NCBI GenBank assembly: GCA_965365465.1
Contig: CBDUBU010000284.1
Location: 1 to 5,342 of the forward strand
Origin: CBDUBU01 sp965365465
Lineage (GTDB): Bacteria > Bacteroidota > Rhodothermia > Rhodothermales > DASSAV01
Length of the DNA stretch: 5,342 nt
Direction of reading: 5' to 3'
Part shown: piece by piece, positions 1-5,342 of the stretch
How positions within the stretch are numbered: position 1 is the stretch's first letter
Layout: every line of letters starts with the position of its first letter
The notes under the pieces: model-generated
Told to the model about the DNA's origin: nothing
The model's database searches: none
What the model saw: the letters and a program-made list of their open reading frames with translations, nothing else
Position numbers and translations under genes: made by a program

Positions 1-820
1 ATTCGGCAGCCTGCCTGGAGCGCTCCGCCACCAGCAGGGAGCGGTTGCGCTCAGCGGCCTCCGCCTGGAGCGGGGGCAGGAGAATATTCGGGTCCACGTC
101 GATTTCATCCACGACCCGGAAGTTCTGGCTGTCCTCGCGTCCGAGCATCTGATTGAGCGTGGCTTTGGTGTTGGAGAGCGAAATCTCCTGGCGCAGCAGC
201 GCCGCCCGGTCGGAATTCAGATCTACCCGCGCCTGCCGCAATTCCAACTCAGAGGCCGATCCCAGATCGCGGCGCAGTTCCGCAATGCGGACGCGCTCCT
301 CTGAAATCCCGATGTTGTCTTTCAGCACGTCGATCTGCTGCTGCTGGCGGGCGAGGTCGTAGTACAGGATAATGACATCGGCCAGCGATTCCTCGGCAGT
401 GCGCTGTGCGCTAAGCACGCCCTGCTCGCTGAGCGCCTGAAGCCTGTTGTACGTGGCAACGCGCCCGAAGCCATCAAACACATTCACACTGGCTCCTGCG
501 GCCAGGTCAAAGGTATTGCCGGAGCCGAAACCGCTCTGGGAGCCGCCGAAGTTCGAGGGCGTGCTCCGGCTCTGCCGGGCGGTCAGGCCAACGACAGGCA
601 GAAAGCCCGCGTTGCCCAACGAATGGTTGTTGCGGGCGATCTCGGCTTCGTTCCGGGCAATCAGGATGTTGTAATTCTGCGCGACGGCGATCCTGACCGC
701 CTCGGAGAGCGTCAGCAGCGCCGCAGAGTCGGGGGTCTGGGCGGCGGCGGGCAGGGTCAAAAAGGCCCCGAGGGCTGTCGGCAAACACGCCAGGGCCAGG
801 AGCCAGGAGAAATACTTCAC
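1..820 (-). CDS. TolC-family outer membrane efflux protein, N-terminal part (runs off window)
   Basis: This gene encodes the outer-membrane channel partner of the pump. It is open for 273 codons from a GTG at 820-818 and continues past base 1; at the family's usual length of about 430-500 aa, a little over half is present. The GTG is chosen because it gives a clear signal peptide, MKYFSWLLALACLPTALGAF then LTLPAAAQ, with probable cleavage after Ala27, and because it lies 19 bases after the permease stop. No upstream in-frame ATG exists between that stop and the GTG. The mature protein starts the first OEP repeat at TLSEAVRIAVAQNYNI (about 37-52). A long helix, a beta strand pair with ASVNVFDGFGR (about 110-120) and a second coiled-coil stretch follow, including the family-like LGSASELELRQARVDLNSDR and TLNQMLGRE. 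Cys12 does not sit in a good lipobox, so signal peptidase I processing is favoured. The family call is strong; substrate and C-terminus cannot be judged. Confidence 0.93.
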   Translation of the reverse strand, partial: MKYFSWLLALACLPTALGAFLTLPAAAQTPDSAALLTLSEAVRIAVAQNYNILIARNEAEIARNNHSLGNAGFLPVVGLTARQSRSTPSNFGGSQSGFGSGNTFDLAAGASVNVFDGFGRVATYNRLQALSEQGVLSAQRTAEESLADVIILYYDLARQQQQIDVLKDNIGISEERVRIAELRRDLGSASELELRQARVDLNSDRAALLRQEISLSNTKATLNQMLGREDSQNFRVVDEIDVDPNILLPPLQAEAAERNRSLLVAERSRQAAE

Positions 821-839
821 TGCTGGATGGTCCGATTGG

Positions 840-2420
840 TTAGAGGGTGGTCGGCGCGGCGATCCGGCCGGCCGCAGGTGTTTCGGCATCCTCCTCGCCA
901 TCTCCCCCCAGGGTATAATCCTCATCGGCGATCTGGGCGAGCGTGGCGGCGGCTTCACGAGCGGTCAGGTACGTGTACATGGCCGGGATGACGAACAGAG
1001 TGAACAACGTGCCGATCAGCAGGCCCCCGATCACGGCGATGCCCATGGGGACCCGGCTTTCGGCGCCCGCGCCCAGCGCCAGCGCAATCGGCAAGATCCC
1101 CAGGATGGTCGAGAACGTGGTCATCAGCACCGGACGGAGCCTCGCCGCCGCCGCTTCCTGCGCCGCTTCCATGACTGACCGACCCGCCGCCTTTCGCTGG
1201 TTGGCAAACTCTACGATCAGGATGCCGTTCTTGGTCACCAGACCGATCAACATGATGATGCCGATCTGGCTGAAAATGTTGAGTGTCTGGTTGAAGTACC
1301 ACAGCGCGAAAAGAGCGCCGACGAGCGCCAGCGGCACGGTGAGCAGGATGGTGAACGGATCGCGGAAACTCTCGAACTGCGCCGCCAGCACCAGATAGAT
1401 CAGCACCAGCGCCAGCACGAAGACGAAGAGCAAGCTGTTCGAGCTTTCCTGAAAGTCGCGGGAGACGCCGGTGAGCGCGGTTGCAAACGATTCGTCCAGG
1501 GTTTCCCCGGCGACCGCGTTCATGGCCTCGATCCCGTCGGCAATGGTGTAGCCCGGCGCCAGCGCCGCCGACACCGTGGCGGCGACGTAGCGGTTGAACC
1601 GGTAAAGCTGCGGAGGGCTGCTTTCCTCCGTGACCGTCACGAGGTTGTCGAGCGGGACGGGGTCGCCGTTGGAGGCCCGGACGTAGAGGCTGCGCAGGTG
1701 CAGCGTTTCGTTCCGGTTCTGCCGTTCCACCTGCCCTATGACTTGATACTGCTGGCCGCGCATGACGAAGTAGCCCATGCGCTGCTCGCTGAGAGCGAGT
1801 TGCAGGGTCTGGGCCACATCGAGCACCGAGACGCCCATGCTCTCGGCCCGCTCGCGGTTGATCGTGATGCGCAGTTCCGGTTTGTTGAACTTGAGGTCCA
1901 CGTCCACAAAGGCGAACGTTTCTTTGTTCTGCGCGGCTTCGAGGAACCGGGGCAGCGCCTCCTTCAGCTTCTCGAAGCTGGCGGCCTCAAGGACGAACTG
2001 CACGGGCAGGCCGCCGCGCCGTCCCACCGAAATGGTTTGCTCTTCCGAGACGAATACACGGGCACCGCTGAGTTGCTGCAATTTTCTTGACAGGTCGCCT
2101 GCAATGGCGCTCTGCGACCGCGACCGCTCGTCCGGCGGCGTGAGAATGACGCGGGCAAACCCGGAGTTGACCGATCCGGCGGCGCCAAAACCAGGCGAGG
2201 TAACCGTAATAAGCCCTGCCGTTTCGGGCACATCCTCCTCGATCAGGTCGATGACCCGGTCCATGTAGCTGTCCATGTATTCGTACGAAGCGCCTTCCGG
2301 GGCGGTGGCGCTCATGCCCAGACGGCTGCGGTCTTCCAGCGGCGCGAGTTCGGAGGGGAGCAGTTCAAGAAAAGCACCATGAGGCCGGCGCACACCACGA
2401 TCACCGGGAGGGCGACCCAC
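840..2420 (-). CDS. RND multidrug efflux permease, C-terminal part (frameshifted)
   Basis: This is the continuation of the AcrB-like permease in a shifted frame. The open frame reaches up to an ATG at 2420, but its first 18 residues are an out-of-frame reading of the TM7 region. Family sequence begins at about residue 19 (ELLPSELAPLEDRS), so 2420 is not a natural start. The second periplasmic porter region runs to about residue 325. TM8 to TM12 lie at roughly 328-347, 355-375, 382-402, 431-450 and 458-484. TM10 has Lys397 in IGLVTKNGILIVEFANQ (codon 1232-1230), matching AcrB K940. RLRPVLMTT supplies Arg427 and Thr434, matching R971 and T978; in the repaired protein these are about K921, R951 and T958. 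All relay residues are therefore kept. The protein ends in an acidic tail of about 40 residues. Its TAA stop is 19 bases before the GTG of the outer-membrane gene, so the two genes are likely cotranscribed. Confidence 0.93.
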   Translation of the reverse strand: MGRPPGDRGVRRPHGAFLELLPSELAPLEDRSRLGMSATAPEGASYEYMDSYMDRVIDLIEEDVPETAGLITVTSPGFGAAGSVNSGFARVILTPPDERSRSQSAIAGDLSRKLQQLSGARVFVSEEQTISVGRRGGLPVQFVLEAASFEKLKEALPRFLEAAQNKETFAFVDVDLKFNKPELRITINRERAESMGVSVLDVAQTLQLALSEQRMGYFVMRGQQYQVIGQVERQNRNETLHLRSLYVRASNGDPVPLDNLVTVTEESSPPQLYRFNRYVAATVSAALAPGYTIADGIEAMNAVAGETLDESFATALTGVSRDFQESSNSLLFVFVLALVLIYLVLAAQFESFRDPFTILLTVPLALVGALFALWYFNQTLNIFSQIGIIMLIGLVTKNGILIVEFANQRKAAGRSVMEAAQEAAAARLRPVLMTTFSTILGILPIALALGAGAESRVPMGIAVIGGLLIGTLFTLFVIPAMYTYLTAREAAATLAQIADEDYTLGGDGEEDAETPAAGRIAAPTTL

Positions 2421-3991
2421 CGCCGGGTCATCACCGAGGTCAGGAGGCCCCGGTAGCCGTCGGTAAGCTTCTGGAAAAACGGCTCCGTTTTTCGGTAAAA
2501 CCAGGAGTGCTGCGCGTGACCTTTCAGCAGCCGGGTCGCCAGCATGGGCGTGAGTGTCAGCGCGACGAACGAGGAAATAATGACGGACCCGGCAATGACG
2601 ATGCCGAACTCCCGGAAAAGCCGTCCGGTCAGCCCGCCCAGGAAGATGATCGGCATGAAGACCGAGACCAGCGCCAGCGTGGTGGCAATGACGGCAAAGA
2701 AGATCTCGCGGGTGCCGGTGATGCCTGCTTCCAAGGGGTCCAGGCCGCTTTCCATCTTGGCATAGATGTTTTCCAGCACGACGATGGCATCGTCCACGAC
2801 AATGCCGATCGCCAGCACCAGCGCCAGCAGCGTGAGCACGTTGATGGAAAAGCCGGCCAGGTACATGATGAAAAACGACCCGACGAGCGAGATGGGGATG
2901 ACAATGATTGGAATGAGGGTGCTGCGCCAGTCCCGCAGGAAAAGAAAGATGATAAGCACGACGAGGAGCAGCGCGATGAAAATGGTCTGCTGCACCTCCG
3001 TGATGCTTTCGCGGATCTGCTCGGTCGTGTCGAAGCCGATGTTGAGTTCGATGTCGGAGGGGAGGTCCCGTTTGATGTCTTCGAGGCGGTTGTAGAACTC
3101 ATCGACAATGGAGATATAATTCGAGCCGGGGAGGGGGCGCAGCACCACGCCCACGGACGGGACGCCGTCGCGCTTCATGACCGTGCGCTCGTTCTCCGGG
3201 CCGAGTTCCGCGTACCCGACATCCCTGAAGCGGACAATGTTGCCCTCATTCTGCTTCAGGATCAAGTTGTTGAAATCCTCGGTAGTGACCAGGCGGCTCA
3301 TAGTGCGGACGGTCAGTTCGACATCCTCGCCTTCGATACGGCCCGATGGCAGTTCCAGGTTGGAGCGGCTGAGCGCCCGCTGCACGTCCAGAGGCGTCAG
3401 CTTGTAACCGGCCAGTTTCTGCGGGTCGAGCCAGAGCCGCATGGCGTAGCGCTTTTCGCCCCAGATGTCCACACGGCTGACGCCGGGGATGTTCTGCAGC
3501 CGCTCCTTGAACACGTTGTCCGCAATGTCCGAGAGTTCGAGCAGGTTGCGCTCGTTGCTCTGAAGGTTGAGCATGACGATAGGCTGCGCGTCGGCATCGG
3601 CTTTCGAGACGGCCGGCGGCTCTACGTCGAGCGGCAGGAAGGTCATGGCGCGGGAAACACGGTCCCGCACGTCGTTCGCGGCGCGTTCGAGGTCGGCGTC
3701 CAGGTCAAACTCGACCGTCACGGTGGACCGGCCCTCGCGGCTGACGGAGGTGATGGTGCGGATGCCGTCGATGCCGTTGATCGACTCTTCCAGCGGCTCG
3801 GTGATCTGCGAGTCGATGACCTCGGCGTTGGCGCCCCGGTAGCTGGTGCTGACGCTGATGACGGCGGGATCGACCGCCGGGTACTCGCGCACGCCGAGGT
3901 AGAAAAAGCCGATGATGCCGAAGATCACGATAACCACCGACATCACGGTGGCAAGCACCGGCCTGCGGATGCTGAGTGCGTAAAGGGTCAT
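2312..3991 (-). CDS. RND multidrug efflux permease, N-terminal part (frameshifted)
   Basis: This is the N-terminal half of an AcrB/HAE1-type proton-driven drug transporter of the inner membrane. The start MTLYALSIRRPVLATVMS is typical of the family: a short amphipathic lead, then TM1 at about 9-30. The first periplasmic porter and docking region covers about 31-336. TM2 to TM6 lie at roughly 337-353, 358-378, 384-405, 431-453 and 462-484. TM4 carries the proton-relay pair Asp400-Asp401 in GIVVDDAIVVLEN (codons at 2794-2789), matching AcrB D407/D408. TM7 lies at about 524-542. After Leu542 the frame leaves the family sequence: 17 unrelated residues follow, ending at TGA (2314-2312), while the true continuation is in another frame. 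The whole gene would span 840-3991 and encode 1050 aa after restoring one base. No Shine-Dalgarno sequence is evident. If the break is real in the cell, this half alone would not be a working pump. Confidence 0.93.
   Translation of the reverse strand: MTLYALSIRRPVLATVMSVVIVIFGIIGFFYLGVREYPAVDPAVISVSTSYRGANAEVIDSQITEPLEESINGIDGIRTITSVSREGRSTVTVEFDLDADLERAANDVRDRVSRAMTFLPLDVEPPAVSKADADAQPIVMLNLQSNERNLLELSDIADNVFKERLQNIPGVSRVDIWGEKRYAMRLWLDPQKLAGYKLTPLDVQRALSRSNLELPSGRIEGEDVELTVRTMSRLVTTEDFNNLILKQNEGNIVRFRDVGYAELGPENERTVMKRDGVPSVGVVLRPLPGSNYISIVDEFYNRLEDIKRDLPSDIELNIGFDTTEQIRESITEVQQTIFIALLLVVLIIFLFLRDWRSTLIPIIVIPISLVGSFFIMYLAGFSINVLTLLALVLAIGIVVDDAIVVLENIYAKMESGLDPLEAGITGTREIFFAVIATTLALVSVFMPIIFLGGLTGRLFREFGIVIAGSVIISSFVALTLTPMLATRLLKGHAQHSWFYRKTEPFFQKLTDGYRGLLTSVMTRRWVALPVIVVCAGLMVLFLNCSPPNSRRWKTAAVWA
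2366..2374 (-). other. Frameshift site in the RND permease
   Basis: Homology passes here from the frame ending MVLFL to the frame beginning ELLPSELAP. On the minus strand the bases are GTGCTTTTCTTGAAC; adding one T to the TTTT run (2370-2373) or to the TT run (2367-2368) restores MVLFLELLP or MVLFFELLP. The shift equals one lost base, or a -1 slip. The repaired gene is 3153 bases including the stop (1050 aa), a normal length for HAE1 permeases. The run is short and no X-XXY-YYZ slippery heptamer is present in the incoming frame. A sequencing or assembly indel, or a recent mutation, is the simplest cause. Confidence 0.88.
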
Positions 3992-4008
3992 ACGCCAGGT
4001 ATGGATGC

Positions 4009-4024
4009 GGGTGAAAAGTCACCC
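4009..4024 (-). promoter_or_regulatory. Perfect 6-bp inverted repeat just upstream of the permease start
   Basis: GGGTGA (4009-4014) and TCACCC (4019-4024) are exact reverse complements around a 4-base loop. The structure lies 18 to 33 bases before the permease ATG on the minus strand. In RNA it could form a short GC-containing hairpin in the leader and affect ribosome access; as DNA it could be a small operator. There is no T-run after it, so it is not a standard terminator. Function is inferred only from position and symmetry. Confidence 0.35.
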
Positions 4025-4123
4025 TGGGTAAGGGAGGCTTGCGGCCCCTTTCGTTGCATGTTTACGCAGGGAAGGCGCTTACTTTCAGGTTTCCTGATCA
4101 CCGGGCCGCCTCCTGGGCGGGAG

Positions 4124-4220
4124 GCATAGATCTTTCGCGTTGCTCAGAATGATGCGTTAGGGGATAGTGCAGCCCTGTCTTCCCCATCATGTTATGCTGA
4201 ACGCAGCGAAATCCCTATGG
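4124..4220. repeat. Imperfect inverted-repeat element in the adaptor-permease gap
   Basis: Two 29-base arms face each other, at 4124-4152 (read on the minus strand, starting TCATTCTGAGC) and at 4192-4220 (plus strand, starting TTATGCTGAAC). By hand alignment without gaps they match at 19 of 29 positions, sharing ATnCTGA, GCGAAA and CTATG blocks. The spacer is 39 bases. From memory, arms of the type TCATTCTGAGCGnAGCGAA are a common dispersed intergenic repeat in many bacterial genomes and produce spurious small ORFs with HSERSEE-like peptides. Here the equivalent out-of-context reading is HHSEQRERSMPP. The element appears degenerate. Membership of that family is inference; the inverted symmetry is seen directly. 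Confidence 0.6.
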
Positions 4221-4224
4221 TTCA

Positions 4225-4241
4225 GGCGCGGCGAAGCGCCG
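4225..4241 (-). promoter_or_regulatory. GC-rich hairpin directly after the adaptor stop codon
   Basis: Immediately after the adaptor TGA, the minus strand reads CGGCG-CTT-CGCCG (4241-4229), with an alternative pairing GGCGC/GCGCC over 4240-4225. The stem is strong but short. No U-tract follows, so it does not qualify as an intrinsic terminator. It could stabilise the upstream 3' end or weakly attenuate reading into the permease; this is inference. Confidence 0.3.
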
Positions 4242-5321
4242 TCAAATGGCAGCCTCGTCGATCCGCACGGGAAGGCCCGGACGGATCTGTTGCAGCCCGG
4301 ACGTAATCACCGTGTCTCCGGGCGCCAGGCCCTGCACGATCTGCACCGTCGAGTCCGTTCGGATGCCTGTTTCGACGCTCCGCGACATGACCTTGCCGTT
4401 CTGGTACAGGTATACCTTCTGGCCCTGGAGTTCGGGAACGACAGCGATGGAAGGCACCGTGAGCGCGGCGTCGATTTCTTCGAGAATCAGTTCGATGTTG
4501 GCAAAAGCGCCTGCAAAAAACCGGAGGCCGGGATTCGGACTCTCGGCGCGAAGCTGGAGGGTGCGCGTGTTCTGGTTGATCTCCGGCTCTACGGCGTATA
4601 TGCGCCCGCGAAACGTCTCATCCGTTCCCTCGACGCGGAAGAGGATCTCCCCGCCGGGCCGTACACGCCCCATGTATTTTTCCGGCACGGCAAAATCGAT
4701 CTTGATCGGGTCGAGGTCCTGCAACGTCGCAATCCGCGTCTGCGGAGAGATAAAGGCGCCTTCGCTGACGTAGCGCAGCCCGATGGCGCCGGAGAAGGGG
4801 GCGTGAATCTCTGTTTTTGCAATCTGCGCTTCAATGACCTCTATCTCCGAGCGCAGCACGTTGACCTCATTGAGCGCCAGTTCGTAGTCTTCCTGGCTGA
4901 TGCCTCCTTTGTCCAGAATCTGCCGCTGCCGCTCCTCGCGCTTTTCGGCCAGTTCGATACGGTATTTTGCGCGTTCGAGCTGCGCCTGCAAGTCGGCGTC
5001 GTTGATTTTGACGAGAAGTTGTCCTTGCTGGACCGGGCTGCCTTCCTCGAACAGGACCCGCACGAGTTTGCCGGAGGCTTCGCTAGCCAGTTCTACCGAC
5101 TCGTTGGCCCGGAGCGTGCCAGTGGTAAGGATACGGTCGGTCAGCAGGTCCGTAGAGACGACGTGCGCCCTCACCTGCAAGGTATCCCGGCTGCCGGGGC
5201 GGCCCCCGCCGCTGCGGGCAGGGCCTTCTTCTGTGGAAGAAACGAGCTTTGGAATGGCAAGGACGCCCACCACGACAAGGAGCACTGCGACGCCCAGGGT
5301 GCGCTTAACGGCACGTGTCAT
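4242..5321 (-). CDS. RND efflux periplasmic adaptor (membrane fusion protein, HlyD/AcrA family)
   Basis: This 359-aa protein should link the inner-membrane RND permease to the TolC-like channel in the periplasm. Residues 8-24 form one hydrophobic segment after a basic start (MTRAVKR). There is no lipobox cysteine, so it is probably held by an uncleaved N-terminal anchor rather than as a lipoprotein. The linker to about residue 48 is rich in Gly, Ser and Arg. The first lipoyl half lies at about 75-107 (GKLVRVLFEEGSPVQQGQLL). A charged alpha-hairpin spans 108-168, and the second lipoyl half (IHAPFSGAIGLRYVSEGAF) lies at about 170-200. A beta-barrel domain follows at 205-280 and a membrane-proximal domain at 285-355. 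Length and domain order are normal for the family. The ATG at 5321 precedes the expected anchor, with only a weak purine stretch upstream. It is the first gene of the set, 250 bases before the permease. The family call is firm; the substrate is unknown. Confidence 0.95.
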   Translation of the reverse strand: MTRAVKRTLGVAVLLVVVGVLAIPKLVSSTEEGPARSGGGRPGSRDTLQVRAHVVSTDLLTDRILTTGTLRANESVELASEASGKLVRVLFEEGSPVQQGQLLVKINDADLQAQLERAKYRIELAEKREERQRQILDKGGISQEDYELALNEVNVLRSEIEVIEAQIAKTEIHAPFSGAIGLRYVSEGAFISPQTRIATLQDLDPIKIDFAVPEKYMGRVRPGGEILFRVEGTDETFRGRIYAVEPEINQNTRTLQLRAESPNPGLRFFAGAFANIELILEEIDAALTVPSIAVVPELQGQKVYLYQNGKVMSRSVETGIRTDSTVQIVQGLAPGDTVITSGLQQIRPGLPVRIDEAAI

Positions 5322-5342
5322 CTATTTCTCTGGAAGGGTAGC

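Larger units (their letters stand above)
3992..4241. other. 250-base non-coding gap inside the efflux operon
   Basis: No convincing gene lies between the adaptor stop and the permease start. Besides the inverted-repeat element and the two hairpins listed separately, there are two small palindromes: TCAGG-TTT-CCTGA at 4085-4097 and CCGCC-TCCTG-GGCGG at 4106-4120. I could not identify a convincing -10/-35 or Bacteroidota-type promoter on the minus strand, although a second promoter for the permease could be hidden here. Adaptor and permease genes in such operons are usually only a few to tens of bases apart, so the gap is long. Confidence 0.7.

Noticed and set aside
507..788. 93-codon minus-strand ORF within the outer-membrane gene
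   Set aside because: It is an alternate frame of the TolC-family gene, which has the signal peptide and conserved repeat sequence.
1777..2268. 163-codon plus-strand open frame (and similar ones over the adaptor and permease)
   Set aside because: It is antisense to clearly coding permease sequence, with Ser/Arg-rich low-information composition and no family resemblance.
2362..2380. Programmed -1 ribosomal frameshifting in the permease
   Set aside because: The incoming frame reads GTG CTT TTC TTG with no canonical slippery heptamer; I saw no obvious stimulatory structure, and such regulation is not known for this family.
2507..4129. 540-codon open frame on the plus strand, opposite the permease
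   Set aside because: It lies almost wholly antisense to conserved permease sequence, is rich in Asp, His, Arg and Gln, has no recognisable domain, and is typical of shadow frames opposite GC-rich genes.
4098..4190. 30-codon minus-strand ORF in the gap (starts MMGKTGLHYPL)
   Set aside because: It is a read-through of the inverted-repeat element; its HHSEQRERS segment matches the HSERSEE-type spurious peptides produced by this repeat type. No ribosome binding site was seen.
4225..4241. Intrinsic terminator after the adaptor gene
   Set aside because: The stem is GC-rich, but no run of T follows on the minus strand, and downstream genes belong to the same pump.

Overview
The window holds a tripartite RND efflux operon read entirely on the minus strand. 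The sequence is GC-rich, and I see no clear Shine-Dalgarno sequences before any of the three starts. Together with the style of the permease sequence, this suggests a Bacteroidota-like or Rhodothermia-like Gram-negative bacterium. That placement is tentative because there is no rRNA or other marker gene here.

In transcription order (right to left) the layout is as follows. At 5321-4242 lies a complete periplasmic adaptor (membrane fusion protein) of 359 aa. At 4241-3992 lies a 250-base non-coding gap containing an imperfect inverted repeat and several small hairpins. At 3991-840 lies an inner-membrane RND (HAE1/AcrB-like) permease, broken into two overlapping frames by a one-base frameshift near 2366-2374. 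At 820-1 lies the N-terminal 273 codons of a TolC-family outer-membrane factor with a GTG start, running off the left edge.

The three products would form one envelope-spanning pump. The permease uses the proton gradient to capture substrates from the periplasm or inner membrane, the adaptor bridges, and the TolC-like channel exports across the outer membrane. The substrate cannot be read from the sequence, and no regulator is in view.

The main anomaly is the frameshift. Restoring one base gives a normal 1050-aa permease with all proton-relay residues, so a sequencing or assembly indel or a very recent mutation is more likely than an old pseudogene. The second point of interest is the inter-gene gap, whose inverted repeat resembles a dispersed intergenic repeat family. 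I found no evidence for a previously undescribed system: no RNA gene, CRISPR array, transposase or toxin-antitoxin pair.
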